A stretch of DNA of 64,000 nt from Terriglobus albidus (GTDB lineage: Bacteria; Acidobacteriota; Terriglobia; Terriglobales; Acidobacteriaceae), in the NCBI RefSeq assembly GCF_008000815.1, contig NZ_CP042806.1:5146001-5210000 (forward strand), given 5' to 3'. Of the stretch, positions 50,345 to 60,806 are shown in pieces. Under the pieces are notes generated by a model. The model did no database searches, was not told the origin of the DNA, and was given only the letters and a program-made list of their open reading frames with translations. The position numbers and the translations under genes were made by a program. The stretch's first letter is position 1. Every line of letters begins with the position of its first letter.

Positions 50345-53300
50345 TTATTGCGTAACCGTAATGGTTGCACTCCCCGATCCTGAGGCATAGTTGGCTCCGG
50401 TAAAGGTAGCCGTGATGGTGTGGCTGCCGGCCGTCAGACTGGAGGTTGTATAAGTGGCTTTCCCATTGCTGTCCACCGCGATAGTCGCCAATAAGGTGCT
50501 GCCATCATAAAAGGCGACCGATCCGACGCCGGCCGGCGGGCCTGCGCTCCACGAGGTTACAGCCGCCGAGAAGGTCAGGCTTGTTCCGGCGCTTGCATAC
50601 CAGCTCGATGGCGTGAGCGATACATTCACAGGAGCCGCCGTTATGGTGAAGCTCTGCGCCTGAGTCGCTGTGCCATAGTTGGTTTGCTGTGGATAGGTAA
50701 TGACAACCGTGTGGCTACCCGCCACAGGCTTTGTCAGAGTAAAACCAGCACTGCCGTTGCTCAGCGGAACAGATACCGCCGCGCCGCCGTCAAGACTGTA
50801 GTTGATTCCTCCCTGTGGTGCGCCCGCATTGGAGCTCACGTTGACCGTGCATTGATAGTTAGAGCCGTAGGGCGAGGACGCATTCCAACACGAAGCTCCC
50901 ATGGTGACCGGAACCGGAGTGACATTCACCGTGGTCTGCGCCGAGGTGCCTCCCGGGTTGTTTCCATCACCGGAATAGACTGCGGTGAAGGTGTGCGTAC
51001 CGGCTGCCAGCCCAGGCGAGATGTACCAGTAGGCGCATCCATTCCCTTGTAGCGACAGCGTGGTTAGCGAAGAAACTCCGTCTACGATCTGAACGGTTCC
51101 AGTGGGCGTTGCCGTCGTAGCTCCCGTCACACACGCGGTGACATTGGTAGCGCCGGGATACGTCAGTTGCGTACTTGCGAACTGAAGCGCGACGGCAGCG
51201 TCGTAGACATTCAGCGTCAGGTTAGCTGAGCCGGTGAGGTGGTTGGTATCCCCACCATACTGAGCCGTAATCACCTCACTGCCGGAAGTTGTCGGGACAA
51301 AAGAACAGGTTGCGACGCCTGATGTACTTACCGTTGCCGTACACAACACGTTTGAGCCCGCGCTGAAGACGACGGAACCTCCGGGCTGACCTGCCCCGGA
51401 GACCGTAGCTGTCAGCGTCTCTGTCTTTCCTTGTGCAGCAGGATTGGAGCTTGCAGCAAGTGCCACGGTGGCTGCGACTTGCTGAATCGTCAGTGTCCCG
51501 TTCACATAGTGCAGACTGTAGTTCGCCACGCTCAGAGTGCCTGCCGCAGCCGTGATGGTGTACGAGCCGGCATCGGTTGGAGTGGCCGGGTTCGTGGTCA
51601 ATGACGGCGCGCCACTCAGGATGGACGCCGTGTCTCCGTTCACAAACCCGCTGTAGCTGGCAGTATAGGCCGGTACAGTCTGGCCATAGGTGATGGTCGA
51701 AGAGGCTGCGGTAACAGTCAGGGCCGGCTCCGACGCTGTAATAAAGCTCACGTTATCGAACTTGCTGGTTTCTGTGGAGTAGGTTGTGATGTCTCCCGAG
51801 CATGCCGCAAGACCGACATAGTAAGTGCTTGCCATGTTGATGGTGCGAGTGTCGACGACAAACCAGGTCACACCATCAGAGGACTGCGAAGCGGTGAAGA
51901 CATTGCCCGCACGCTCCAATCGGAACCATACCGGTATCCATGTGTACTGGTTACCGGATGTCCAGGTCATAGTGTCGCCTGTCGACGCCCGTCCTCCCAT
52001 CTGTGCGATGCGGCCGCCGGTCGACCCCAGGACCATCGCCGCAGCGGTGGCATTGGCATCCAGTGTCTCCCGCATCATCAAGCCGGTATTGCTCAACGTT
52101 CCGCTCTCACCGAACAGGCGTGCGGTCAGTGTGAAGTCGCCCGTGACCTGTTGATAGGCATAGTGCAGCGAATCAGCCGCGCCTCCGATCCCGCTTCCTT
52201 GACCGGTGACCACGAACGTATTGCTCGCTACGGTGGCATACTGCGCACTGCCAGGCGCCTGTACGACGCCGATGTCCGCATCGAGCCAGCCCGTCGGTAA
52301 TGCTCCCGCACTCATGGGAGTAGCACTTGCAGAGGTCGATGTCGCACTGGTTCCTGACTGATTGACCGCCTGCACCTCGTAGGAATAGGCCGTGCCATTG
52401 GTCACGCTTGAATCGGTGTACTGCGCCATTGTGGTCTGTGTGAGGCTGGCGATCACCGTATACGACGCACCGTCCGTGGAGCGTAGAACGTTGTAGCCGT
52501 TCGCTGTTGCTGTCGTTGACCAGTTCAGAAAGACCTGGCCCACACTGGCGGTTGCGGTCAGTCCAGTTGGCGCAGCAGGGGTAGGCGACGGAGGATACGC
52601 CGACGCAGAAGCATTCAAGGTAAAGGTCAGTGTGCCATATCCGAAGTGGTCGGTGCTGCCATGCTCCGGCCGTTGCAACTGAGCCATTGCCTGGGTGTTG
52701 GGTGTGCTTACTCCCTGAAGAACGTTGTAGTGGTTGTAGAGCAGCTCCCACACTGGACGATCATCCAGACGGTCGCGTCCGTTGGTGGAAGGGTAGTACT
52801 GCAGCACATTGTCGCTGTTGTTGTAGGAGGTATACGGAACCGTCTGGTTCATGTTGTACTGCGCCACATATTCGCCTCCCGCGAGAAGGCGGTTGTTGCC
52901 ATAGCCGAAGAGATCGACGCCCTGGTTCCATGCCGTCTGCGCCGCATAGCCGAGCAGGCCTACACCGAGCTGGGCATGCTCCTGGTCACGGCCTGATTCC
53001 TGCCATTGCCCCAGCGCTCCATCGTTATAGAGCGTCCAGAGCGCGTGATTGATTGCGCCATTCCCTGCTCCGTTCTGATAGTAAGCAACGCCCTGATTGA
53101 ACCAGTCGGTGTTGTCATTGAGCACGCCCATGGCAATCAACGCACCAAGATTGCACGCATCCCAATTCGCCCAATAGTGATCGATTGCCGCGCCATTGTG
53201 ATTGGTAAGGAAGTTATTGACCACCGGATAGAGGTAGTTGGTAAACATGTTCTGGAAGGCGGCGAAGTCGCTATCGGACCAGCCGGAGTAACCGCGCAGG

Positions 53301-56170
53301 GTCTCGCCGGCGAGGGCGAAGTCCTGAACAGCGATGCCCATCAGGCCCGGGATATCGGTGCCTGTCGGCACCTGGTTCACCTTCGAGGCCCATGCGTTCA
53401 GAATCTTCTTCGACTCCTCCGCATAAGTCGTATCGCCGGAGATGCGCCAGCGGAGAGCGTTCAGATAGGCGGCATGGGCATCCAGGTCCGCGTTCTGACG
53501 GCTGCTGCCCATATTTGCTGTTGCGTGGTTTGCATAGGTGCTCTGCGCCTGTGAATCCGTGATGAGCAGGTTCCAGTCATCAATCCAGGGATGCGCACCG
53601 GCGGCCACCTGCGCTGCCATACGGTCGAAGTCGGCCTGGGTATGCAGCCCGCCGGGATGCACAAAGGCACGGCCTGAGACCGTCACGGTAATCGCCGGCG
53701 ACGTACCGCTGGTGTAGTTGCCGTCTCCGCTATAGGTTGCCGTCAGAACATCGGACCCATCGGGGAGTGCTGTTGTCGCAAGCGTCGCGATACCGCCGGT
53801 CAAAGTTCCAGTACCGAGGACAGTGCTTCCGAAGTAGAAGGTCACTGTGCCAGTTGGCGTAGCGCCTGCTCCGGATACTGTGGCTGTCAACGTTTCTTTC
53901 ACACCAAGATTCAACGAAGCTGACGATGGCGTGAGCACAACGGTCGGTACTCCATATACCTGAACGGAGACCGTGGACGACGAAGCGGCAAAGGTGGCAT
54001 CGCCGGGATAACTTGCCCGAACGCTGTTGAGACCGACCGGCACTGCCGTAGTCGACAGAACCGCGTTGCCCGATCCGTCAAGAGCCGCACTGCCAAGCAG
54101 AGTGATGCCATCGTAGAAAGCAACCGTCCCTGTTGGCACGGTTCCGCTGCCCGATACGGTAGCGGTGAAGGTTACGTTCTGCCCCTGGTTGATGGTTGCG
54201 GGAGAAGCCGCGACCGAGGTTGTCGACGACGCGCTGCCGGTGACGTTCACCGAAACCGTGTTCGAGGTGGAGCCTGCATTCGATGTATTTCCGGGGTAGG
54301 TCGCCGTAATGGACAGTGCGCCGGTCGCCGGTGGAGTGTAGGTCAGCGTCGCTACTCCAGAGGAATTCAATGTTGCTGTCCCCAGCAGCGAGCTACCGTT
54401 GTTGTAGAACGAGATGGCGCCGCTTGGGCTTGCGCCGCCGGTGACCGTCGCGGTCAGGGTCATGGCGGTTCCCACGACCACGCTACTGACGGAGGCCTGC
54501 AGCGTCGTTGTTGTCACCGGCAGAGCCGCGGCCTGCAGCAGAATCTGTTGTGGCGACAGCACTCCATCGGTCACAAAGGAGAGAGCGGCCGAGCTCGCGT
54601 TATTGTCCTGCGGCGAATAGGTGATTGCGAGTGTGCAGTTTGCTCTCGGAGCCAGCGAGGTGAAGTTGCAGGCATTTGTGGAAGAAGTTGAAGCGATAGC
54701 AAAGCTACTCGCGTTTGTACCGCTCATGCTCGGAGCGCCACCGGTAAAGTTCAACGTGGTATTGCCCACATTGCTGAGCACAACCGACTGCGCGGCGCTG
54801 GTTGTATTCGGAGCCTGCCCGGCAAAGACCAGCAGCCCTTGCGGACCGGCCTGACGCACCTTGAGATTGCCGGCATCCGTAATGTAAACGCGGCCGGCTG
54901 CGTCGACCGCGACACCTCGCGGACCGCTCAGCAGAGCGCTTGTGGCAACGCCGCCATCTCCGTTCGTCCCAGTCACAGTACCGGCGGTCCCAGTGCCGGC
55001 AACCACGGAGATGACGCCCGTCGCCGCATTCACTTCAAGGATCTCGTTATATCCGTTCACGGCGAGATAGATGTTGCCTGCCGGGTCGGTTGCCAACCCT
55101 GTGGTGCCATTCAATTTTGCCGTGGTCGCCCGCACTCCATAGGGAGAGAGTGTGCCGCCGCCTCCAGCGATGGTGTACAGGTTGCCCTGGACCGGAGATG
55201 TAATCGTCGGATTCTCAAGAGTAATGAGCGCAGCAGCGGCGCTGCCGCCGACATAGATCATCCGGATGAGGTTGTTGTTCTTATCGGAGATGTAGACGTT
55301 ATTCGAGGCATCCACAGCTACCGCATAGGGCTGGTTCAGCAGCGATGAAGAAGCAACAGTGCCGTTTCGACTATTGCCCGATGCGCCTGATGCAGTTCCG
55401 CCGCCTCCAGCGATGGTGCTGATAAATCCGGTGGAGGCGCTCACTTCACGAATCGAGTTATTGCCCTGATCCGCCAGGTACATACTGCCGACGGAGTCGA
55501 ACTTGATATCGTCGACACCGTGGAGTCCGACGGAACTGGAGGTTGCCAGGGTTCCGTCACCTCCATTCGCGCTGGTGCGGCTGCCAGCCACGCGATAGAT
55601 TGCGCCCAGTGTCGGGTTGGTGACGCTTGCTTCAAGAGAGATAAAGTTGGTGCCGACCGTATTGGTTCCTCCGGCATAGATCACCCATACCGTCGAGGAG
55701 GTCCCCGCGACGTAGATGTCACCGGCGGAGTCGATTCCGAGTCCACCGGTATTCGGGGTGATCTTCGCGCTGGTCGCCAGGGTACCGTTCGATGGGGTGC
55801 CGCACTGATTTTCTATACCGGCGACTACATAGATATTGCCGATAACCGGAGAGGTAACGCCGGTCTCAGCGGCGATCAACTGCGCTGCTGTTGCCCCGCC
55901 TTCATAGATCACGCGTACGGTGCAGTAGGTGCCGTCGACGAAGAAAACGTCACCGGAAGAGTCCGCAACGACTCCTTTAATACCGCCTGACATCAGAGCG
56001 CTGGTTGCCGGTCCACCGTCTCCCGTATACCCCGCGGCTCCCGTACCGGCGATGGTCGTAATGATCTCGGGCTGAAAGGTCAGGGCCGGCTGCGCCAGCC
56101 CTGGCACCAGTGAAAGGGTAAAGAAGAACCACAACCAGATCGCCAACCGCCCTTTTCCACTCATTCTCAC
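50345..56170 (-). CDS. Giant exported multidomain protein: NHL repeats, Ig-like repeats, alginate-lyase-like domain
   Basis: About 1,941 residues from the GTG at 56170 (GGAGGA nine bases upstream). Layout: signal peptide (LAIWLWFFFTLSLVPGLAQ); NHL-type beta-propeller (about 27-440; repeated GDGGPATSA, LxGPRGVAVDAAGRVYITDAG); ASPM/Hydin-like sandwich (447-547); three Ig-like repeats (550-830; TPTGTVTFYFGST type); an alpha/alpha-toroid like PL5 alginate lyases (835-1160; HYWANWDACNLGALIAMGV); FnIII (1193-1287); a laminin-G-like sandwich (1290-1477); an MBG-like domain (1483-1563); and four more Ig-like repeats. It is probably cell-surface or secreted and polysaccharide-directed. The lyase function is inferred from fold likeness only. 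Confidence 0.8.
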   Translation of the reverse strand: MRMSGKGRLAIWLWFFFTLSLVPGLAQPALTFQPEIITTIAGTGAAGYTGDGGPATSALMSGGIKGVVADSSGDVFFVDGTYCTVRVIYEGGATAAQLIAAETGVTSPVIGNIYVVAGIENQCGTPSNGTLATSAKITPNTGGLGIDSAGDIYVAGTSSTVWVIYAGGTNTVGTNFISLEASVTNPTLGAIYRVAGSRTSANGGDGTLATSSSVGLHGVDDIKFDSVGSMYLADQGNNSIREVSASTGFISTIAGGGGTASGASGNSRNGTVASSSLLNQPYAVAVDASNNVYISDKNNNLIRMIYVGGSAAAALITLENPTITSPVQGNLYTIAGGGGTLSPYGVRATTAKLNGTTGLATDPAGNIYLAVNGYNEILEVNAATGVISVVAGTGTAGTVTGTNGDGGVATSALLSGPRGVAVDAAGRVYITDAGNLKVRQAGPQGLLVFAGQAPNTTSAAQSVVLSNVGNTTLNFTGGAPSMSGTNASSFAIASTSSTNACNFTSLAPRANCTLAITYSPQDNNASSAALSFVTDGVLSPQQILLQAAALPVTTTTLQASVSSVVVGTAMTLTATVTGGASPSGAISFYNNGSSLLGTATLNSSGVATLTYTPPATGALSITATYPGNTSNAGSTSNTVSVNVTGSASSTTSVAASPATINQGQNVTFTATVSGSGTVPTGTVAFYDGITLLGSAALDGSGNAVLSTTAVPVGLNSVRASYPGDATFAASSSTVSVQVYGVPTVVLTPSSASLNLGVKETLTATVSGAGATPTGTVTFYFGSTVLGTGTLTGGIATLATTALPDGSDVLTATYSGDGNYTSGTSPAITVTVSGRAFVHPGGLHTQADFDRMAAQVAAGAHPWIDDWNLLITDSQAQSTYANHATANMGSSRQNADLDAHAAYLNALRWRISGDTTYAEESKKILNAWASKVNQVPTGTDIPGLMGIAVQDFALAGETLRGYSGWSDSDFAAFQNMFTNYLYPVVNNFLTNHNGAAIDHYWANWDACNLGALIAMGVLNDNTDWFNQGVAYYQNGAGNGAINHALWTLYNDGALGQWQESGRDQEHAQLGVGLLGYAAQTAWNQGVDLFGYGNNRLLAGGEYVAQYNMNQTVPYTSYNNSDNVLQYYPSTNGRDRLDDRPVWELLYNHYNVLQGVSTPNTQAMAQLQRPEHGSTDHFGYGTLTFTLNASASAYPPSPTPAAPTGLTATASVGQVFLNWSTTATANGYNVLRSTDGASYTVIASLTQTTMAQYTDSSVTNGTAYSYEVQAVNQSGTSATSTSASATPMSAGALPTGWLDADIGVVQAPGSAQYATVASNTFVVTGQGSGIGGAADSLHYAYQQVTGDFTLTARLFGESGTLSNTGLMMRETLDANATAAAMVLGSTGGRIAQMGGRASTGDTMTWTSGNQYTWIPVWFRLERAGNVFTASQSSDGVTWFVVDTRTINMASTYYVGLAACSGDITTYSTETSKFDNVSFITASEPALTVTAASSTITYGQTVPAYTASYSGFVNGDTASILSGAPSLTTNPATPTDAGSYTITAAAGTLSVANYSLHYVNGTLTIQQVAATVALAASSNPAAQGKTETLTATVSGAGQPGGSVVFSAGSNVLCTATVSTSGVATCSFVPTTSGSEVITAQYGGDTNHLTGSANLTLNVYDAAVALQFASTQLTYPGATNVTACVTGATTATPTGTVQIVDGVSSLTTLSLQGNGCAYWYISPGLAAGTHTFTAVYSGDGNNPGGTSAQTTVNVTPVPVTMGASCWNASSPYGSNYQCTVNVSSNAGAPQGGINYSLDGGAAVSVPLSNGSAGFTLTKPVAGSHTVVITYPQQTNYGTATQAQSFTITAAPVNVSLTPSSWYASAGTSLTFSAAVTSWSAGPPAGVGSVAFYDGSTLLATIAVDSNGKATYTTSSLTAGSHTITATFTGANYASGSGSATITVTQ

Positions 56171-56221
56171 GTTCGTCACTCCTCCATACGGTCCTGCGTG
56201 TGTGCGCACAAACACCTTCAC

Positions 56222-56602
56222 CCCCGGGTTTCCCCATGGAGCGCTTCCTAAAAACTGCAGTGATTACCGGGAAAGACGTCCCCGGATTGCGTGACGAGTC
56301 TTCGGGTGGCTCTGCCGGATCGTCAACGTTCCAAACAGTTCAGCCCTTGGACGGGAAAACGATTTCCCTTTGATTTCAAGCACTTAAAATCGCGCAGGAC
56401 TTCGTAACAGGACACGTTATGGACAACGTTATGGATTGTTAAATGCGGCGCGGAGGGCGAGGCGGTGGATCTGTAACCTTCTTGAAGCAAATGCGCGACT
56501 AATGCCGTAGAGCCCGCCAGAGGCTCTGACCAGATGCAGATGTCCGCACCCATCCAAATGTCCGGAAGGGTGCGGTTCTTTTTACCCGACCTCCAGGGCG
56601 TG
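56222..56602. other. Gap upstream of the giant exported protein gene
   Basis: No convincing gene. Two direct copies of CGTTATGGA (56415-56423, 56427-56435) four bases apart may be an operator for the downstream gene; this is weak. Confidence 0.4.
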
Positions 56603-59600
56603 TCAGATGTCATCGTTCGCTGAAGGGTGGAAAAGCCGACGGACGGTTTCCTTCAACTTGTGGAACGGTGTCAGATGTTCGTAGCGGTAGACCACCGTGC
56701 CCGGAACAACGAGCGTGACTTCGGTTCCGGCGGCCGTGGAACCTACAGTCAGCTTGCTGCGGATTCGCGAAGCCCGCTCCCTCATCCCCTGTAACCCGAA
56801 GTGCCCCTCACGGCCTTCCGCCAGAAGAGCCGGATCGATCCCCTGCCCGTTATCCTTGACGCGCAGGGAGAGATCGTTCGCATACCGAAGTTCGATCTCC
56901 AGACGGTTTCCCCGGGAATGCGCTACCGCGTTGCGAATCGCTTCATAGCCGATGCGGTAGATCTCGTCGCGCACGATCGGATGCATGTCTCTGGCATCAC
57001 CAACTGCGGAAAAGGCGACGCTCATGGAAGCCGGCAGCTGATGTTCTTCAGCGGCCCGCTGTAGCGCTTCAGAAAGATGGTTCTTCTCCGTAGTGCTATC
57101 CCGTAGAGAGTGCACCGCTGCCCGCGCCTCGTCGACTGCCCTCCCCAGCCATATCGACAGCTTTTCGAGCGCCTGCCGCCGGCGTTTTTCGTCCGTGTCC
57201 TCGCTGAGAGCGTCCTCCGCGACCATCTTGCTGCTCTGTACGGTTTGCAGGAAGGTATCGTGCAATTCGCGCGCGAGCCGTGTTCGCTCAGCCAGCCGGT
57301 CGTCGAAGCGGGCGCTCAAAGTTGCCGCAACCTGACGCAAACGCAGGCGGTAGATCATCCAGATGATCAGGATGATCGCAAGTCCACATAGAACTGCAAA
57401 CCAGGCGGTCTGGTACCAGGCGGGCAGAATCCTGAAGGAGAACGATGCTCCCGTCTCGTTCCAAACGCCGTGATCGTTGCTTGCGATGACCCGGAAGGTA
57501 TAGTGGCCGGGCCGAAGTTTGGTGTAGTAGGCCTGACGTCTGGTTCCGGCGTCCGACCATTCCGTATCGACGGGATCGAGCCTGTAGCGAAACTGGACCC
57601 GCTCCGGAATTCTGAGACTGAGCGCGGTGTAATCGATCTCAATGTTTCCATGTTTCGGAGGAAGCACGAGATTTTGCAGGTGAGAGTAGGTTTGTCCACC
57701 AGCAACCAGAGAACTGATCAGAACCGTCGGCGGCACCAGGTTATAGGAGCGCTCAAGCGACGCCGGATCAAGCCATGCGATCCCTTTGGTGGTAGCAAAC
57801 CATAGACGGCCATCCTCTGCTTCCACCATCGATGGTTCGGGAAATCGTTCGGCAGCCAGGCCCGGAAGGCCATCCAGCGTGTCGAAGCTCTCTGCGGATA
57901 CGGCGTAGTCAGGATTCGCCAGCCACTTCGCCAGCTCGTCGGCTCTGACGCGGACGATGCCGGAAAATCCGCTGATCCAAAGATCGCCAGTTTTGAGGTC
58001 GCCTGTTTTGGTTTCGACAATACCTGACACGCGCCCTGGCAGATTTGCATCTTGCCATCGCATGATGCGGAATTCACCGTGGCTCAATAGTTGCACGCCG
58101 GTCTCAGAGCCAAGCCAGACGTGTTCCCCTTTGACCGTAAGTGCATTCGGGAAGCGGTTCTTTCCGGGGTAGGTGTACTTCTTGTAACTGTTCCCGTCCC
58201 ACTCCACCACATGGTTGGAAAATGCAAACCAGATGTTGCCTGCCGGATCGCTTTCCATGGTGCCTAATATGCCCGGTTCACGGCCGAGAGCGACGTTCTG
58301 ATTGACCCAGGTCTGGCCGACGCGCCGATATACATTTTGGCCGAATGTTAGAAGCCAGAGTTCGTTGTTTTTATCGAGTGCAATTGAGGCGACGACCTCG
58401 CGGTCATCGTTCGGGTAAGAGACCGGCTCAAGATGATCAGCATGGACCTTCCAGAGCAGATGCTTCCCCAGACCGGAGGACCAGATGCCGCCTTTAAAGT
58501 CACGGCGAATAGCGATGACCTGACCGGTCTCAGAGAGCGTCCTGCTTCTGCCGTCGAAACTGACTTCCGTCAGCGGCATCGTCCGACTGCCAATCCAGAC
58601 GTTCTGGTTGTCGCCAATCGCGATAGCGAACTGATGTTCGCTGGCCGGCGGTGTTGCCAATTGCGAGATCAGATTTCGTCGAAGCTGATCCAGTCCCGAG
58701 TTGGTTGCGATCCAAAGGCTGCCTTCGCGATCCGACAGGAGCTTCCAAACAACATCGGAGCTGAGTCCCTGAGCGACGGTGAAACGCTGGCCGCTTGCGG
58801 AATCGACACTCACATCGATTGGGCTCTTCTCTGGCTCTGGAATGCGCAGGATGCCGTTGCCGCTTGCGGCCCAGAGTGTGCCATTGCTATCGAAGGTGAA
58901 GTTACCGAATCGAGGCCGCGTTGGTATTCGCGAGGGGTGTTGCGAAGGTACGTTTGAAGTGGAACTGTCCTCTGAGACTCGTCGCAGCCCCAGCTCGTCG
59001 GAGAGCCACATGGAGCCATTCGGCCCCCCATGAAGGTATGCAAAGTCTCCGACCGGTCCCTCTCCATGCGGGCTGATGACGAATTTGCTGCCACCGCTCG
59101 GAAGATAAAAGAGTTTCCCAGACGGCATCTTCAACCAGATAGTACCGGCGCGATCGATCGCGATGGCGGAAGGAAAGCCGCTGGGAAGACCATAGCGGCT
59201 GCTGACCAGCTCACATCTGTTATCACGAACAAGAAAGAGGCCAGCCGACCCGGCGACCCATAACGTGCCATCGCGATCCTCGACGGTGGAACCTGTCAGC
59301 AGTCCTGGCGTGCAGCCATTGCCGGGGAACGCCGATAGCTTTCCATCTTTCCAAAGAAGCAGTCCAGGCGCTCGCGTTCTGAACCAGACATCTCCGGAAG
59401 AGGCCACAAACACCGAGTTCAACTCCGCGTTTTGCGCAGCACCGGCGGTGATGGCATCGGCTGACTCAAAACGGACTCCATCAAAACGGAAGACTCCCTT
59501 GGAGGTCGTCAGCCATAGATATCCATCCCGGCTCTGCTGAATGTCGAAGACCGCGCCTAAACCATTTTCCGACGACCACGCTGTGTGATGAAAGTTCCTC

Positions 59601-59773
59601 AGCTCCTGGCGGGAGTCTTCCGGTCGTGCTCCCCAAGCAGGTTTCGCTTGAAACACCGATACTCCAAATACCGCGATGAGGAGCATCCCCGCGAAGACAT
59701 CTCGCAGAAATATCGGGAACGAATGGATATCTTTCGGTCTCGCGGCTACGCGACAGCGAGCTGTTCTGGCCAC
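56603..59773 (-). CDS. Membrane histidine kinase with two-component propeller and Y_Y_Y sensor domains
   Basis: The 1,056-residue protein has a signal or TM segment (about 28-48), about 14 'regulator propeller' repeats (60-690; SRDGYLWLTTSKGVFRFDG, DREGSLWIATNSGLDQL), a Y_Y_Y domain (700-790; FRYRLDPVDTEWSDAG, YYTKLRPGHYTFRVIASN), TM (about 798-820) and a HisKA_3/HATPase module. The phospho-acceptor is His838 in LARELHDTFLQT; the N-box has Asn948 and DNGQG lies near 974. GTG start at 59773. Relatives sense polysaccharide breakdown products in the periplasm. No response regulator gene is next to it. Confidence 0.88.
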   Translation of the reverse strand: MARTARCRVAARPKDIHSFPIFLRDVFAGMLLIAVFGVSVFQAKPAWGARPEDSRQELRNFHHTAWSSENGLGAVFDIQQSRDGYLWLTTSKGVFRFDGVRFESADAITAGAAQNAELNSVFVASSGDVWFRTRAPGLLLWKDGKLSAFPGNGCTPGLLTGSTVEDRDGTLWVAGSAGLFLVRDNRCELVSSRYGLPSGFPSAIAIDRAGTIWLKMPSGKLFYLPSGGSKFVISPHGEGPVGDFAYLHGGPNGSMWLSDELGLRRVSEDSSTSNVPSQHPSRIPTRPRFGNFTFDSNGTLWAASGNGILRIPEPEKSPIDVSVDSASGQRFTVAQGLSSDVVWKLLSDREGSLWIATNSGLDQLRRNLISQLATPPASEHQFAIAIGDNQNVWIGSRTMPLTEVSFDGRSRTLSETGQVIAIRRDFKGGIWSSGLGKHLLWKVHADHLEPVSYPNDDREVVASIALDKNNELWLLTFGQNVYRRVGQTWVNQNVALGREPGILGTMESDPAGNIWFAFSNHVVEWDGNSYKKYTYPGKNRFPNALTVKGEHVWLGSETGVQLLSHGEFRIMRWQDANLPGRVSGIVETKTGDLKTGDLWISGFSGIVRVRADELAKWLANPDYAVSAESFDTLDGLPGLAAERFPEPSMVEAEDGRLWFATTKGIAWLDPASLERSYNLVPPTVLISSLVAGGQTYSHLQNLVLPPKHGNIEIDYTALSLRIPERVQFRYRLDPVDTEWSDAGTRRQAYYTKLRPGHYTFRVIASNDHGVWNETGASFSFRILPAWYQTAWFAVLCGLAIILIIWMIYRLRLRQVAATLSARFDDRLAERTRLARELHDTFLQTVQSSKMVAEDALSEDTDEKRRRQALEKLSIWLGRAVDEARAAVHSLRDSTTEKNHLSEALQRAAEEHQLPASMSVAFSAVGDARDMHPIVRDEIYRIGYEAIRNAVAHSRGNRLEIELRYANDLSLRVKDNGQGIDPALLAEGREGHFGLQGMRERASRIRSKLTVGSTAAGTEVTLVVPGTVVYRYEHLTPFHKLKETVRRLFHPSANDDI

Positions 59774-60050
59774 AATCGCACTCTCGGTGTTTTCAGATAC
59801 GGTTTGCTGGGATTTGGAGCAGAAACTCAGGGAATGGGCAGACCCAGGGGAACCAAGGACCTGCCCTTTCCCAAAAGGATTTCAAACATACGCAGACAAC
59901 ACCACCATCGATGGTGATATCACATTGCGTCACGTTTTCGAAATTTGGTGGGGAATGAGTGACCAGCCGGTTGGCGATCTGCCGTCCCGGATGAGACGAC
60001 GCACACCTACCTTCCGGCTGATCAGATTCGACAAAATATCCGGCAGCGCC

Positions 60051-60743
60051 TTACCCCGGCAGTGGCTCTCCGGATTGCTCCTTGACCATATATTCGGCGT
60101 ACCAGTCGTACCAGTTCGCATCCGCCTGACCGGTCCGCTCCTCATGCTTTCCGTGTGCGGCCGCGGCGCGGCGTAAGGCACCGATCAGGTCAGCAACCGA
60201 GGCATAGCTCGTATCACCAACGACACGGCCAGGAAGCCGGGTCGTTATCTCCTGGAAGAGCCATTCGTTCCCGTCCGGATCCTGGAAGGAGGAAAACGAG
60301 CGATAGCTGCTGCGTGCGGGGTCTGGTCCAGCGACGCGATTACTTCCAAAGAGATATGGTTCGTCGGCCCCGGAGTAGTTATCCGACGCGCCGTGGAAGA
60401 TCTCGCTAACCGCAACACCGCGAGCAAGTAGCTCACTGCGGGCAGCGGCGAGGTCGGAGACGATCAGGTACAGCCCCTTCGCCGACCCTGGCGCCGCCGC
60501 GGTCACATCTTTACCAAAGATGATTGAGCAGCCGGAGCCCGGCGGCGTGAACTGGATCACACGATAGTTGCTTCCCTGCGCAAAGTCGGCGTCGAGCCGC
60601 CATCCGAGTTGGGTGTAGAACGCCTTTGCCCGATCGACGTCCGATACCGGGATGACTACAATTTCGAACTTCATGTCGACCTGTTTGGCGCTCGCAACAC
60701 TTACGGCCGCGCTGCTGGACGCTTCCTGAACTGAGCTTGCCAT
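60051..60743 (-). CDS. VOC-superfamily (glyoxalase-like) protein
   Basis: The 230-residue protein starts with a low-complexity leader (about 1-22). A VOC module follows: VIPVSDVDRAKAFYTQLGW, YRVIQFTPPGSGCSIIFG, GLYLIVSDLAAARSELLARG and SFQDPDGNEWLFQEI. The last 60 residues (ALRRAAAAHGKHEERTGQADANWYDWYAEYMVKEQ) form an extra helical tail. Substrate unknown. It lies 63 bp after the alpha/beta hydrolase gene's end, reading the same way, so the two may be cotranscribed. Confidence 0.8.
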   Translation of the reverse strand: MASSVQEASSSAAVSVASAKQVDMKFEIVVIPVSDVDRAKAFYTQLGWRLDADFAQGSNYRVIQFTPPGSGCSIIFGKDVTAAAPGSAKGLYLIVSDLAAARSELLARGVAVSEIFHGASDNYSGADEPYLFGSNRVAGPDPARSSYRSFSSFQDPDGNEWLFQEITTRLPGRVVGDTSYASVADLIGALRRAAAAHGKHEERTGQADANWYDWYAEYMVKEQSGEPLPG

Positions 60744-60806
60744 ATGCTTCTCCTTCCAAAATCGCTGAGGATCATTCCAGTGGCCCCGGGTGTTCGTACT
60801 CCCCTC

